Positions 33,244 to 41,959 are shown, numbered from the stretch's first letter. The stretch is 64,000 nucleotides of DNA from Streptomyces sp. NBC_00234 (GCF_036195325.1 NZ_CP108101.1:6448001-6512000), one strand, 5' to 3'. Numbers and translations are program-made. Notes: a model not told the origin generated them from the sequence alone.

Positions 33244-34839
33244 GTGCCCGAGCTGAGGTCAGCCGGCGTCGAGCGCCGCACCTTCCTGCGATACACCAGT
33301 GCCCTTGGCGCGGCAGCCGCCCTGACGGCAAGCCTCTCCGCCTGCGGCGGGCCGACCTCGAGCGCCGACGGCGCGGCGGGCAAGGGCGACGGCAACGGCA
33401 CCATCGAGGCCGGTCTGTCGTACCCCCTGTCGACCGGATTCGACCCGATGATCACCTCGGGCGCGACCCCGTACGCCGCCAACATGCACATATTCGAGGG
33501 CCTCGTCGATCTCGATCCGGCCACACTCGTCGCCCGCCCCGCACTCGCCACCGAGATGCCGAAGAAGATCAACGCCACCACCTACCGGGCCACCCTCCGC
33601 GACGGTGCGACCTTCCACGACGGATCGCCGGTCACCGCCGACGACGTCGTGTTCAGCTTCGAACGCATCCTGGACGAGAAGAACGCCTCGCTGATGGCAC
33701 AGTTCGTGCCCTTCGTCGACACGGTCACCGCCGTCGACAAGACGACGGTCGAGTTCAAGCTCACGTACGCCTTCGCGCTGTTCCCCTCCCGCATCGCCGT
33801 CGTCCGGATCGTGCCGAGGAAGATCGTCGAGGCGGACGTCAAGGGATTCGACGCCAAGCCGGTCGGCTCCGGGCCGTACAGGTTCGTCGAAGCCACCCGC
33901 GAGGACAAGATCGTCTTCGAGAAGTACGACAAGTACAACGGCCCGCACCCCGCCAAGGCCGAGAAGATGATCTGGCGGCTGATGTCCGACCAGTCCGCCC
34001 GCGTCAGCGCCATGGAGTCCGGCCGCGTCCAGGCCATCGAGGACGTCCCGTACATCGACGTGAAGCGGCTCTCCGCCACGACGCGGACCGAGTCCGTGCA
34101 GTCCTTCGGGCTCCTCTTCCTGATGTTCAACACCGCCGACAAGCGGTTCGCCGACAAGCGGGTCCGCCAGGCCCTGCACTACGCCCTGGACACCGAGAAG
34201 ATCATCTCCACCGCGATGGTCGGCAACGCGGCGGCGGCCACCGGCTACGTCCCCGAGACCCACCCCGACTACCACGAGGCCGCCACCGTCTACACGCACG
34301 ACGTCGCGAAGGCCAGGGAACTCCTCGCCGAGGCAGGCGTCGGGAAACTCTCCTTCACCGTCCTGACCACCGACACCGGCTGGGTCAAGGACATCGCCCC
34401 GCTGCTCAAGGAGAGCTGGGCGGCGGCCGGCATCGAGGTCACCCTCGACATCGCGCAGTCCCCGGCCCAGTGGGCCAAGGTCGACAAGGGCGACTTCGAG
34501 GTCATCGTCGCCCCCGGCGACCCCTCCGTCTTCGGCAACGACGTGGACCTCCTGATGCGCTGGTTCTACTACGGCTTCTGGCCGGAGAAGCGCTACGGCT
34601 GGGCGGGGTCCGCCGGGTACAAGCAGGTCAGGCAGACCCTCGACAAGGCGGCACGGGCCGCCGACGAGCCGACGCGCAAGAAGCTGTGGGGCGAGGTCAC
34701 CGACCTGGTGGCCGAGGAGGCCGCGCTCTACCCGATCCTCCACCGCAAGCTGCCCACCGCCTGGAACGAGAAGGCCCTGCCCGGCTTCAAGCCGCTGCCC
34801 ACCACGGGCCTGTCCTTCGTGGACGTCGGCCGCGCCTGA
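33244..34839 (+). CDS. ABC transporter substrate-binding lipoprotein, family 5 (Dpp/Opp type), probable sialic acid binder
   Basis: Tat-exported lipoprotein of 531 aa: twin arginine in ERRTFLRYTSALG, hydrophobic Ala-rich core and lipobox LSAC. The SBP family 5 fold is shown by HIFEGLVDLDPAT, ATFHDGSPVTADDVVFSFERIL, KPVGSGPYRFVEA and a DKRVRQALHYALDTEKI motif. Dpp-type transporters that carry sialic acid are known (SatABCD of Haemophilus ducreyi, SiaEFGI of Corynebacterium glutamicum). The regulon and downstream lyase make that substrate likely here, but peptides cannot be excluded. GTG 33244 has TTGGAGGAC upstream. Confidence 0.9.
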   Translation: MPELRSAGVERRTFLRYTSALGAAAALTASLSACGGPTSSADGAAGKGDGNGTIEAGLSYPLSTGFDPMITSGATPYAANMHIFEGLVDLDPATLVARPALATEMPKKINATTYRATLRDGATFHDGSPVTADDVVFSFERILDEKNASLMAQFVPFVDTVTAVDKTTVEFKLTYAFALFPSRIAVVRIVPRKIVEADVKGFDAKPVGSGPYRFVEATREDKIVFEKYDKYNGPHPAKAEKMIWRLMSDQSARVSAMESGRVQAIEDVPYIDVKRLSATTRTESVQSFGLLFLMFNTADKRFADKRVRQALHYALDTEKIISTAMVGNAAAATGYVPETHPDYHEAATVYTHDVAKARELLAEAGVGKLSFTVLTTDTGWVKDIAPLLKESWAAAGIEVTLDIAQSPAQWAKVDKGDFEVIVAPGDPSVFGNDVDLLMRWFYYGFWPEKRYGWAGSAGYKQVRQTLDKAARAADEPTRKKLWGEVTDLVAEEAALYPILHRKLPTAWNEKALPGFKPLPTTGLSFVDVGRA

Positions 34840-34851
34840 CCCCCTGCCGGC

Positions 34852-34882
34852 CCGGGCCCGCCGCTCCTCCCGGCGGGCCCGG
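34852..34882 (+). repeat. intra-operon stem-loop after the binding-protein gene
   Basis: CCGGGCCCGCCG (34852-34863) and its exact complement (34871-34882), with a 7-nt loop and no U-run, in the 77-nt gap before the first permease. Such hairpins commonly stabilise the binding-protein message over the membrane components. Confidence 0.6.
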
Positions 34883-34916
34883 ACCCGCCGTCCGCCCAAT
34901 CGCAAGGAACCCGACG

Positions 34917-35867
34917 ATGGTTGCTTTTCTCCGGCTCGCGCTGCGCCGCGTCGCGATGATGCCGGTGATGATCCTCGGCATCGCGCTGCTGGTCTTCGTG
35001 GTGCTGCAGTTCTCGCCGGCCGACCCGGCCTTCAACGCGCTCGGGGAGAGCGCCACTCCCGAGGCCCGACACGCCTTCGCCGAGGCCAACGGGCTCAACG
35101 ACCCGCTGCCCGTACGCTACTTCGACTTCCTGGGCCAGCTCCTCCACTTCGACCTCGGCATGACCGTCCCACCGAGCCAGCCCGTGATCGACCGGATCAC
35201 CGCCGCCTTCCCGCTCACCCTCCAGCTCACCTTCCTCGGACTCGCCCTGGCGATCGTCCTCGCCGTCACCGGCGGAGTCCTGGGCGCGATGTACCGCGAC
35301 CGCTGGCCCGACCAGCTGTTCCGGGTCCTCTCCATGGCCGGGGTCGCCATCCCGTCCTTCTGGCTCGGCGTCCTGCTCATCCAGCAGTTCGCGCTGAACA
35401 CCCGCGTCTTCCCGACCGGCGGATACACCAACCCCGCCGACTCGTTCAGCGGCTGGCTCACCACCATGGCCCTGCCGGCCGTCTCGCTCGCGGTACCCGT
35501 CGCCGCCTCGCTCGCCCGTCTCGTACGGACCTCGATGGTTGCCGAACTGGACCGCGACTACGTCCGTACCGCACAGGGCAACGGCCTGCCCGTCCTCCTG
35601 GTGATCCGCTCGGTCCTGCGCAACGCGCTCGTCACCCCGCTCACCGTGCTCGGCGTCAAGGTCGGCTACCTGCTCAGCGGAGCCGTCGTCATCGAAGCGA
35701 TCTTCGACCTGCCCGGCATGGGCAAACTCATCCTCGAAGGTGTCACCGGCGGCGACGTCGCCCTGGTCCAGGGCACCGTACTGACCATCGCCATCGCCTT
35801 CCTGGTGGTCAACGTCGTCGTCGACCTGCTCTATCTGCTGGTCAACCCCCGCATCAGGACGGTGTGA
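34917..35867 (+). CDS. ABC transporter permease, DppB type
   Basis: Membrane subunit of 316 aa with six predicted segments: LGIALLVFVVLQFSPADPA at the N-terminus, LTFLGLALAIVLAVTGGVLGA, and the DppB EAA-like loop DRDYVRTAQGNGLPVLLVIRSVLRNALVTPLTVLG followed by GAVVIEAIFDLPGMGKLILEGV. ATG 34917 is preceded by CAAGGAAC. The next gene starts one base after its stop. Confidence 0.93.
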   Translation: MVAFLRLALRRVAMMPVMILGIALLVFVVLQFSPADPAFNALGESATPEARHAFAEANGLNDPLPVRYFDFLGQLLHFDLGMTVPPSQPVIDRITAAFPLTLQLTFLGLALAIVLAVTGGVLGAMYRDRWPDQLFRVLSMAGVAIPSFWLGVLLIQQFALNTRVFPTGGYTNPADSFSGWLTTMALPAVSLAVPVAASLARLVRTSMVAELDRDYVRTAQGNGLPVLLVIRSVLRNALVTPLTVLGVKVGYLLSGAVVIEAIFDLPGMGKLILEGVTGGDVALVQGTVLTIAIAFLVVNVVVDLLYLLVNPRIRTV

Positions 35868-35868
35868 C

Positions 35869-37839
35869 ATGTTCGCCACGGGCCGTCTGGCCACCCAGCT
35901 CTCCCGACCCGGCATCGCCTTCCGCGCCCTCCCGGTCACCTCCCGCATCGCCCTCGGCGTCCTGGTCGTCGTCGTACTCGGCGCCGTCCTCGCCCCCCTG
36001 CTCACCCAGGACCCGCTGACCACCGGCACCCCCGTCCAGCCCCCGGGCAGCGAGCACTGGTTCGGCACCGACCGGGCCGGCCGCGACGTCTTCGCCCGCG
36101 TCGTCCACGGCTCCCGCTACTCGCTGGTCATCGGCCTCGGCGCGACCGCCGTGGCCCTGGCCGCCGGCGCCCTCCTCGGCTCGCTCGCCGCCACCTCGCG
36201 CAAGCTCGGCGACGAGTCCGTCATGCGCACCCTCGACATCGTGATGTCGTTCCCGCCGATCGCCCTGGCGGCCGTCCTCGTCGCGGTCTTCGGCACCAGC
36301 GTCCCGGTGATCATCTTCACCATCGCCTTCGTCTACACACCGTCGCTCGCCCGCGTCGTACGCGCCAACGTCCTCTCCCAGTACGGCGAGGACTACGTCG
36401 CCGCCGAGAAGGTCATCGGCGCCCGGCGCGGCTACATCGTGCTCCGCCACGTCGCCGTCAACTGCATGGCCCCGGTCATGGTGTTCGCCACCGTCATGGT
36501 CGCCGAGGCGATCATCTTCGAAGCCAGCCTCTCCTTCATCGGCGCCGGAGTGCAGGACCCCGACCCCAGCTGGGGCAGCGTCCTCGCCTACGGCCGCCAG
36601 ATCCTCCTCGCGGGCGGCTGGTGGGCCACCTTCTTCCCCGGCCTGGCCCTCCTGATCACGGTCCTCGCCCTCAACATCCTCTCCGAGGGCCTCACCGACG
36701 CCTCCGCCGCGCCCAGGAGCGCCCGCGCCGCCGTCGACACCACCGGGACCACGGCACCGGACCCCGTCGAGGCCGCATCCACCGTGGACATCGACGCCGC
36801 CCTCGCCAAGCTCGCCCACCACATCCACACCACCGCGCCCGCCCTCACGCCGGTCCCCGAGGACGCCGCCGAACTCCTTGTCGTACGCGACCTGGCGATC
36901 CGCTTCCCCGACCGCTACGGCGACATCCCCGTCGTCGACTCCCTGAACTTCACCGTCCACGAGGGCGAAACCCTCGGCCTGGTCGGCGAGTCCGGCTGCG
37001 GCAAGTCCATCACCAGCCTCGCCGTCATGGGCCTCCTCGCCCGCAACGCCGAGGTCAGCGGCGAAATCCTCTACCGGGGCCGGAACCTCCTCACGCTCCC
37101 CCCGAAGGAACGCCGCGCCTTGATGGGCCCCGAGATCGCGATGGTCTACCAGGACGCGCTCTCCTCCCTCAACCCCTCCGTCCTCGTCGGGACCCAGCTC
37201 AAGCAGCTGACCTCGCGCGGCGGTACGAAGACCCCGGCCGAACTCCTCGACCTCGTCGGCCTCTCGCCCGAACGCACCCTGCGCAGCTACCCGCACGAGC
37301 TCTCCGGCGGCCAGCGCCAGCGCGTCCTCATCGCGATGGCACTCTCCCGCAACCCCCGGCTGCTGATCGCCGACGAACCGACCACCGCCCTCGACGTCAC
37401 CGTCCAGGCCCAGGTCGTCGAGCTCCTCATCCGGCTCCGCGACGAGCTCGGCTTCGCCATGGTGCTGGTCAGCCACGACCTCGCCCTGGTCGGCGACCTC
37501 TCGCACCGCGTCGCCGTGATGTACGCGGGCCGCCTCGCCGAGGTCGGCGGCACCCGCTCCGTCCTCACCGACCCCGCCCACCACTACAGCCGGGGCCTCC
37601 TCGGCTCCGTCGTCTCCCTGGAGGCGGGCGCCCAGCGGCTCCACCAGATCCGCGGAGTCGTCCCGGCGCCCCAGGGCTTCGGAACGGGCTGCCGCTTCGC
37701 CTCGCGGTGCGGCGCCGCGACCGACCTGTGCCGCCGTACGACACCGGAACTCACCGACCGCGGCGCCGCCCAGGACCACGGCTTCGCCTGCCACCACCCG
37801 GCCGGGGCCCCCGCACAGCTCGAAGGGAGCGCCCTGTGA
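35869..37839 (+). CDS. fused ABC transporter permease (DppC) and ATP-binding protein (DppD)
   Basis: One 656-aa polypeptide carrying two subunits normally made separately. Residues 1-280 are DppC-like, with WFGTDRAGRDVFARVVHGSR and the EAA loop EDYVAAEKVIGARRGYIVLRHVAVNCMAPV. Residues about 280-345 are an Ala/Thr/Asp-rich linker. Residues 345-650 are a DppD ATPase with Walker A GESGCGKSIT, LSGGQRQRV, LLIADEPTTALDV, and the C-terminal Cys cluster GTGCRFASRC typical of oligopeptide ATPases. No frame break is present across the join. The downstream ATPase gene overlaps its stop by GTGA. Confidence 0.93.
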   Translation: MFATGRLATQLSRPGIAFRALPVTSRIALGVLVVVVLGAVLAPLLTQDPLTTGTPVQPPGSEHWFGTDRAGRDVFARVVHGSRYSLVIGLGATAVALAAGALLGSLAATSRKLGDESVMRTLDIVMSFPPIALAAVLVAVFGTSVPVIIFTIAFVYTPSLARVVRANVLSQYGEDYVAAEKVIGARRGYIVLRHVAVNCMAPVMVFATVMVAEAIIFEASLSFIGAGVQDPDPSWGSVLAYGRQILLAGGWWATFFPGLALLITVLALNILSEGLTDASAAPRSARAAVDTTGTTAPDPVEAASTVDIDAALAKLAHHIHTTAPALTPVPEDAAELLVVRDLAIRFPDRYGDIPVVDSLNFTVHEGETLGLVGESGCGKSITSLAVMGLLARNAEVSGEILYRGRNLLTLPPKERRALMGPEIAMVYQDALSSLNPSVLVGTQLKQLTSRGGTKTPAELLDLVGLSPERTLRSYPHELSGGQRQRVLIAMALSRNPRLLIADEPTTALDVTVQAQVVELLIRLRDELGFAMVLVSHDLALVGDLSHRVAVMYAGRLAEVGGTRSVLTDPAHHYSRGLLGSVVSLEAGAQRLHQIRGVVPAPQGFGTGCRFASRCGAATDLCRRTTPELTDRGAAQDHGFACHHPAGAPAQLEGSAL

Positions 37840-38825
37840 TCAGGCTCGACGGCGTTCACGTACGCCACAAGGCACGCAGCGGAGGCGTCTTCCGGCGCGA
37901 TTCCGTGCACGCGCTCACCGACGCCACCCTGGAGGTCGGGCGCGGCGAGATCCTCGGCCTCGTGGGGGAGTCGGGCTGCGGAAAGTCCACGCTCGCCCGG
38001 GTCCTGACGGGCCTGCAGAAACCCACCGAGGGCGAGGTCCGCTTCCACGGCCGCGACCTCTGGGAGATGTCGGCGGCCCAGCGCCGCGACGAGTTCGGCT
38101 CCGCCGTCGGCGTCGTCTTCCAGGACCCGTCCACCGCCCTCAACCCACGGCTCACCGTCCGCCGCATCCTCCGGGACCCGCTGGACGTGCACGGACGCGG
38201 CACCCGGGCCTCGCGCGAGGCCAGGGTGGAGGAGCTCCTCGACCTGGTCGGACTGCCCGGCCACACCCTGGAGGCCCTGCCCGGACAGCTCTCCGGCGGC
38301 CAGCGCCAGCGCGTGGCCATCGCCCGCGCGCTGTGCCTCGAACCGGAACTCATCGTCGCCGACGAACCGACCTCCGCGCTCGACGTCTCCGTACGCGCCC
38401 AGGTCCTCAACCTCCTGGTGGACCTGCGCGAACGCCTCGGCCTCGGCATGGTGTTCATCTCCCACGACATCCAGACCGTCCGCTACCTCGCGGACCGCAT
38501 CGCCGTCCTGTACCTCGGCCGCATCGTCGAGGAGGGACGCGCGGCCGACGTCGCCGGCGCCCCCGTGCACCCGTACACCGAGGCCCTGCTCTCGGCTACG
38601 CCCAGCCTGCTGGAGACCACCGAGCGGATCGTGCTCACCGGACCGGTGCCCTCGGCCACCAACCCGCCGGCCGGCTGCCCGTTCCGTACCCGCTGCTGGA
38701 AGGCCGACGACACCTGCGCGACGGCCTTCCCCGCCGCGACGCACGGCCCCGGCGAACACCGCTGGCACTGCGTCCACCCCCGGACCCCCCTTCCCCACCT
38801 GCCGTCCGCTAGGAGCACCGCATGA
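37836..38825 (+). CDS. ABC transporter ATP-binding protein, DppF type
   Basis: Second ATPase of the importer, 329 aa: Walker A GESGCGKSTLARVL, LSGGQRQRVAIARAL, LIVADEPTSALDVS, switch His in FISHDIQ, and the C-terminal oligopeptide motif PPAGCPFRTRCWKADDTC. GTG 37836-37838 overlaps the stop of the fused gene. It pairs with the DppD half of that fusion to form the ATPase dimer. ATGA overlap links it to the lyase gene. Confidence 0.93.
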   Translation: MIRLDGVHVRHKARSGGVFRRDSVHALTDATLEVGRGEILGLVGESGCGKSTLARVLTGLQKPTEGEVRFHGRDLWEMSAAQRRDEFGSAVGVVFQDPSTALNPRLTVRRILRDPLDVHGRGTRASREARVEELLDLVGLPGHTLEALPGQLSGGQRQRVAIARALCLEPELIVADEPTSALDVSVRAQVLNLLVDLRERLGLGMVFISHDIQTVRYLADRIAVLYLGRIVEEGRAADVAGAPVHPYTEALLSATPSLLETTERIVLTGPVPSATNPPAGCPFRTRCWKADDTCATAFPAATHGPGEHRWHCVHPRTPLPHLPSARSTA

Positions 38826-39763
38826 CCGCCCGCACCCCCCGCTACACGGGAGTGATCCCGCCCGTCGTCACGCCCCTCACCGAGGACGGCGAGCTCGACC
38901 GGCCGTCCCTGGAACGGGTCGTCGGCCATCTGCTCGACGGCGGCGTCAGCGGCCTGTTCGCCCTCGGCAGCTCGGGCGAGACCGCCTATCTGACGCCCGG
39001 ACAGCAGGACGAGGTCATCAAGGTCGTCACCGCCGCCGCGGCCGGCCAGGTCCCCGTCCTCGTCGGAGCGATCGAGACCACCACCAACCGCGCGATCGAA
39101 CGCGCCCGCGCCGCGGCCGGTCTCGGCGCCGACGCCGTCGTCGTCACCGCCCCCTTCTACACGCGCACGCACGACAGCGAGATCGACCGGCACTTCCGGG
39201 ACGTGGCCGCAGCCGTCGACCTGCCGCTCCTCGCGTACGACGTACCGGTCTGCGTCCACAGCAAGCTCAGCCCGGAACTGCTGCTGCCGCTGGCCGCCGA
39301 CGGAGTCCTGGCCGGCGTGAAGGACTCCAGCGGCGACGACGGTTCCTTCCGCCGCCTGGCCCTCGGTGCCCGGGAGCTCCCGCACTTCTCGGTGCTCACC
39401 GGACACGAACTGGTCGTCGACGCGATGATGCTCGCAGGCGCCGACGGCTCCGTCCCGGGCCTCGGCAACGTCGACCCGCACGGCTACGTCCGGCTGCACG
39501 AGGCGGCGGTACGCGGGGACTGGGCCGCGGCCCGTTCCGAACAGGACCGGCTCGTCCGGCTCTTCGACATCGTCACCGCGGCCCGCCCCGGCACCGCGTC
39601 CGCCACCGCTGCAGGGCTCGGCGCGTTCAAGACGGCCCTGATGTTGCGCTCCGTCATCACCACGAACGTGATGAGCCCGCCGATGCGCCGCCTGGACGCT
39701 GAGGAGACGGCGAGCATCGCCGCCCACCTCGACCGTGCGGGCCTGGGCGGGCAGGCCGGCTGA
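38822..39763 (+). CDS. nanA: N-acetylneuraminate lyase-type dihydrodipicolinate synthase family protein (copy 2)
   Basis: Class I aldolase of 313 aa closely related to the product of 26513-27472. Shared segments include VTAPFYTRTH, the Tyr motif LAYDVPVCVHSKLS, the Schiff-base Lys AGVKDSSGDDG, and PGLGNVDPHGYVRL. It has GSSGETAYLT at the pyruvate site. It is the last gene of the ABC transporter operon (ATGA overlap), which pairs each importer in this region with its own lyase. A different, related keto-acid substrate for one copy cannot be excluded. Confidence 0.88.
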   Translation: MTARTPRYTGVIPPVVTPLTEDGELDRPSLERVVGHLLDGGVSGLFALGSSGETAYLTPGQQDEVIKVVTAAAAGQVPVLVGAIETTTNRAIERARAAAGLGADAVVVTAPFYTRTHDSEIDRHFRDVAAAVDLPLLAYDVPVCVHSKLSPELLLPLAADGVLAGVKDSSGDDGSFRRLALGARELPHFSVLTGHELVVDAMMLAGADGSVPGLGNVDPHGYVRLHEAAVRGDWAAARSEQDRLVRLFDIVTAARPGTASATAAGLGAFKTALMLRSVITTNVMSPPMRRLDAEETASIAAHLDRAGLGGQAG

Positions 39764-39788
39764 CGGCGCAGCGGGCGAACAGCGGAAA

Positions 39789-39824
39789 GGGCCGGCCGGA
39801 CAGCATCAGCTGTCCGGCCGGCCC
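39789..39824. terminator. bidirectional hairpin terminator between nanA copy 2 and the chaplin gene
   Basis: GGGCCGGCCGGACAGC (39789-39804) and its exact 16-base complement (39809-39824), with a 4-nt loop. It lies between two convergent genes. Confidence 0.85.
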
Positions 39825-39844
39825 TCCGTCCGGGTGTACCCGGC

Positions 39845-40579
39845 TCAGCCCTGCGAGCCGCGGGTGCGGCGCAGCAGCACCGCGCCGCCGAGCATCAGCA
39901 CGGCGCTCGCGCCGGCTGCCAGGCCGACACCGGCCGAGCCGGTCTGGGCGAGCTGCGAACCGGCACGGTGCGGACCGTGGTCGACGGGGGTCTGCTCGGC
40001 CGGCGGCGCGTAGGCCGGGGGCTCGTTGGCCGGCGGCTCCTGCGGCGGCTGGTGGGCCGGGGGCTCCTTCACCGGCGGCTTGCCGGTGGGCGGCTCCTCG
40101 GTGGGCGGCTCCGTCGGCGGCTTGTGGTCCGGGCCGCTGACGTTGGCGCAGGTGTTGCCCCCGGCGGGGTTCAGCGCGCCGACGACGTCGACCGTGTTGC
40201 CGCAGGCGTTGACCGGCACCTGCACGGGGGCCTGGATCAGGTTGCCCGACAGCACGCCGGGGGAGTGGGTGGCCGCACCCTCGGCCGAAGCGCCGCTCTG
40301 GTGTGCGCCGTTGCCCTTGCCCTTGCCCTTGCCGGAGTCGACGTTCGCGCACGTGTTGCCGAACGCGGGGTTCAGGAGCGCGATCACGTCGACGGTGTTG
40401 CCACAGAGGTTGACCGGGATGTGCACGGGCGCCTGTACGGCGTTGCCCGAACCGACGCCCGGCGAACCGATGGCCGCGCCATCAGCAGAGGAGTCGGCGT
40501 GTGCATAACCGCCGGCCGCGGAGAGAATGCCCGAAGCCGCCGCCATGACGATCATGCTTTTATTCAATACCTGCCGCAT
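39845..40579 (-). CDS. chp: long chaplin with two chaplin domains and sortase signal
   Basis: Cell-wall-anchored hydrophobin-like protein of aerial hyphae, 244 aa. Signal peptide to about residue 28. Chaplin domain 1 is at about 36-80 (Cys 59, 77) and domain 2 at about 103-147 (Cys 126, 144), each with the GNTVDV core and terminal GNTCAN. A Pro/Glu-rich spacer (152-205) follows, then the class E sortase motif LAQTG at 210-214, a hydrophobic helix and RRTRG. This is the ChpA/B/C architecture. AAAGGA precedes ATG 40577-40579. It would anchor the short chaplins and rodlins to the hypha surface. Confidence 0.95.
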   Translation of the reverse strand: MRQVLNKSMIVMAAASGILSAAGGYAHADSSADGAAIGSPGVGSGNAVQAPVHIPVNLCGNTVDVIALLNPAFGNTCANVDSGKGKGKGNGAHQSGASAEGAATHSPGVLSGNLIQAPVQVPVNACGNTVDVVGALNPAGGNTCANVSGPDHKPPTEPPTEEPPTGKPPVKEPPAHQPPQEPPANEPPAYAPPAEQTPVDHGPHRAGSQLAQTGSAGVGLAAGASAVLMLGGAVLLRRTRGSQG

Positions 40580-41031
40580 TACTTGTCCTTTCCTAGGACA
40601 TTCCACACCCAACGGGAAAGCAGTCCAGCGGCGCGCTGGACGACACCCATAACGAACGAGGCATGCGCGGGAAACTTGAAGGCGCGTGGAAATTGTGTAA
40701 CCACCCGGACGGATGACGGATGCGTGTTCGTGTCCGTATGGGTTCGCCGGTGCACGGGATTCAACTATCCCTTCTGTGCTGGACATTGACCATGGAATGA
40801 CCAGCGCGACAACTCCCGTGCGACCCTCTCGCGCACGCTCAGTTCCACGTTCGGCGGCAGCCGCGGCGGTGTCGGGGCCGCATTTTCTTCACGAACAGTA
40901 GGCCGTACGAACGTAAGCCTGAAAGTGCTCCGGATCGGACTATTTTCCGGGCGCCGGCACACCGCGCGCCATTCCTATTCGTCGGGTAATACTTCTGGTG
41001 TCCCCATTTTCTGCGCTCTAGGAGTAGAGAC
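40580..41031. other. 452-nt divergent intergenic region of the chaplin gene
   Basis: Contains the chaplin 5' leader and promoter on the minus strand and that of the 74-aa secreted protein on the plus strand. GTCCAGCG/CGCTGGAC form a dyad with 3-nt spacer at 40623-40641, 44 nt before the chaplin start. The stretch is less GC-rich than its surroundings. I see no convincing gene in it. Confidence 0.5.
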
Positions 41032-41256
41032 ATGCGCAAGTTCCTCGGCCGTGCCGCGGCCTCGGCCGCTGTCGCCGCGTTCGCCGTCATCCCCCTCGCC
41101 GGTGTGGCTTCGGCGCAGGCGCCGTCCGACGTCGCCCGGTCCGCCGCACCCTCCGACTGCGGCTGGTGGCACGGACAGTGGGTGTGCGACTCGCACCACG
41201 GGTGGCACCACGACCACGACCTCCTGGACCTCGACCTGGATGTCGACCTGCTCTGA
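41032..41256 (+). CDS. 74-aa secreted His/Asp-rich protein
   Basis: I do not recognise this protein. AGGAG lies seven bases before ATG 41032. Residues 1-28 are a good signal peptide (RKFLGRAAAS, Ala/Val-rich core, AsnA-free VASAQA cleavage site). The mature 45 residues contain a Cys pair in DCGWWHGQWVCDS, an SHHGWHHDHD cluster, and an acidic end LDLDLDVDLL. The Cys-WWHGQWV-Cys loop suggests a disulfide, and the His/Asp run a metal-binding or assembly-prone surface. Lying between a chaplin and a rodlin and followed by its own terminator, it may belong to the aerial sheath. That role is inference. Confidence 0.8.
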   Translation: MRKFLGRAAASAAVAAFAVIPLAGVASAQAPSDVARSAAPSDCGWWHGQWVCDSHHGWHHDHDLLDLDLDVDLL

Positions 41257-41271
41257 CACGAGCCGTGCATG

Positions 41272-41301
41272 ACGAAGGGCCCCCGACGGGGGCCCTTTCG
41301 T
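41272..41301 (+). terminator. terminator of the 74-aa secreted protein gene
   Basis: ACGAAGGGCCCCC then GGGGGCCCTTTCGT, a near-perfect stem with a single bulged base, 16 nt after the stop. Confidence 0.75.
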
Positions 41302-41365
41302 GCTTCCGGGGACCGTGCGTGCCCCTGCCGGGCGACCCCGAGCGCCCGGCATTCGGGTGAATGCG

Positions 41366-41393
41366 GAGAACCAAACGTGCCGCGCCCAGTTGG
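41366..41393 (+). promoter_or_regulatory. candidate sigma-BldN-type promoter of rodlin 1
   Basis: GAGAAC (41366-41371), 16 nt, then AGTTGG (41388-41393). The layout matches, as I recall it, the sigma-BldN consensus CGTAAC-N16-CGTTGA of developmental sheath genes. Seven bases downstream is CGCTCCG (41400-41406), present in all three rodlin leaders. Confidence 0.5.
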
Positions 41394-41438
41394 GCAGGAC
41401 GCTCCGCCACGGGGCAATCGGTACGAGAAGGGTTAATC

Positions 41439-41840
41439 GTGATCAAGAAGGTTCTGGCAACGGGCGCCGTCGCCGCCTCCGTCCTCGGTCTCTCGGCTAC
41501 GCAGGCCATGGCGATCGGTGACGACGGAGGAACGACCTCGATCAACGGCAACGGCGCCTCGCAGGCGTTCGGCAACGCCGAGACGCACGGCGACTGGAGC
41601 CCCCAGTTCGGTCTGGTCCAGGGCTCGCTCAACAAGCCGTGTGTCGGTCTGCCGCTGAAGGGCAACGTCGGCTCCCTCGTCGGCCTGGTGCCGATCTCGG
41701 TCCAGGACGTCAACGTCCTGTCCTCGCCGCAGAACCAGCAGTGCACCGAGAACTCCACCCAGGCGAAGGGCGACGAGCCGCTGTCGCACATCCTGGACGG
41801 CATCCCGGTCCTCTCCGGGAACGGCGCGAACAACAGCTGA
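41439..41840 (+). CDS. rdl: rodlin 1
   Basis: Secreted protein of 133 aa forming the rodlet layer on aerial hyphae and spores with chaplins. GTG 41439-41441 follows GAAGGG and starts VIKKVLATGAVAASVLG, a signal peptide ending ATQAMA. The mature protein has the rodlin features GDDGGTTSINGNGASQAFGN, HGDWSPQFGLVQGSLNKPC, and SSPQNQQCTENSTQAKGDE, with the conserved Cys pair. It is highly similar to the two further rodlins at 43029 and 44875. Confidence 0.95.
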   Translation: MIKKVLATGAVAASVLGLSATQAMAIGDDGGTTSINGNGASQAFGNAETHGDWSPQFGLVQGSLNKPCVGLPLKGNVGSLVGLVPISVQDVNVLSSPQNQQCTENSTQAKGDEPLSHILDGIPVLSGNGANNS

Positions 41841-41855
41841 CCCGGCCGCAACGCG

Positions 41856-41896
41856 GGCCCGGGCCGCCGGTTTTCCTCCTCCGAGCGGCCCGGGCC
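41856..41896 (+). terminator. terminator of rodlin 1
   Basis: GGCCCGGGCCGC (41856-41867) and its complement (41885-41896), 12-bp perfect stem, just after the stop. Confidence 0.75.
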
Positions 41897-41959
41897 TGCT
41901 GCTGTGCCAATCGAGGGTTTTTTCCGAGAATCTGCTCAGGAATGAGTTTCGATCTCGGC

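Noticed and set aside
35854..37797. 647-codon antisense frame opposite the fused permease-ATPase gene
   Set aside because: Low-complexity Glu/Gly/Val product, fully covered by a gene with clear ABC motifs.
40713..40901. 62-codon plus-strand frame in the chaplin upstream region
   Set aside because: No ribosome site, no signal peptide, and composition unlike neighbouring genes; it lies in the divergent promoter region.
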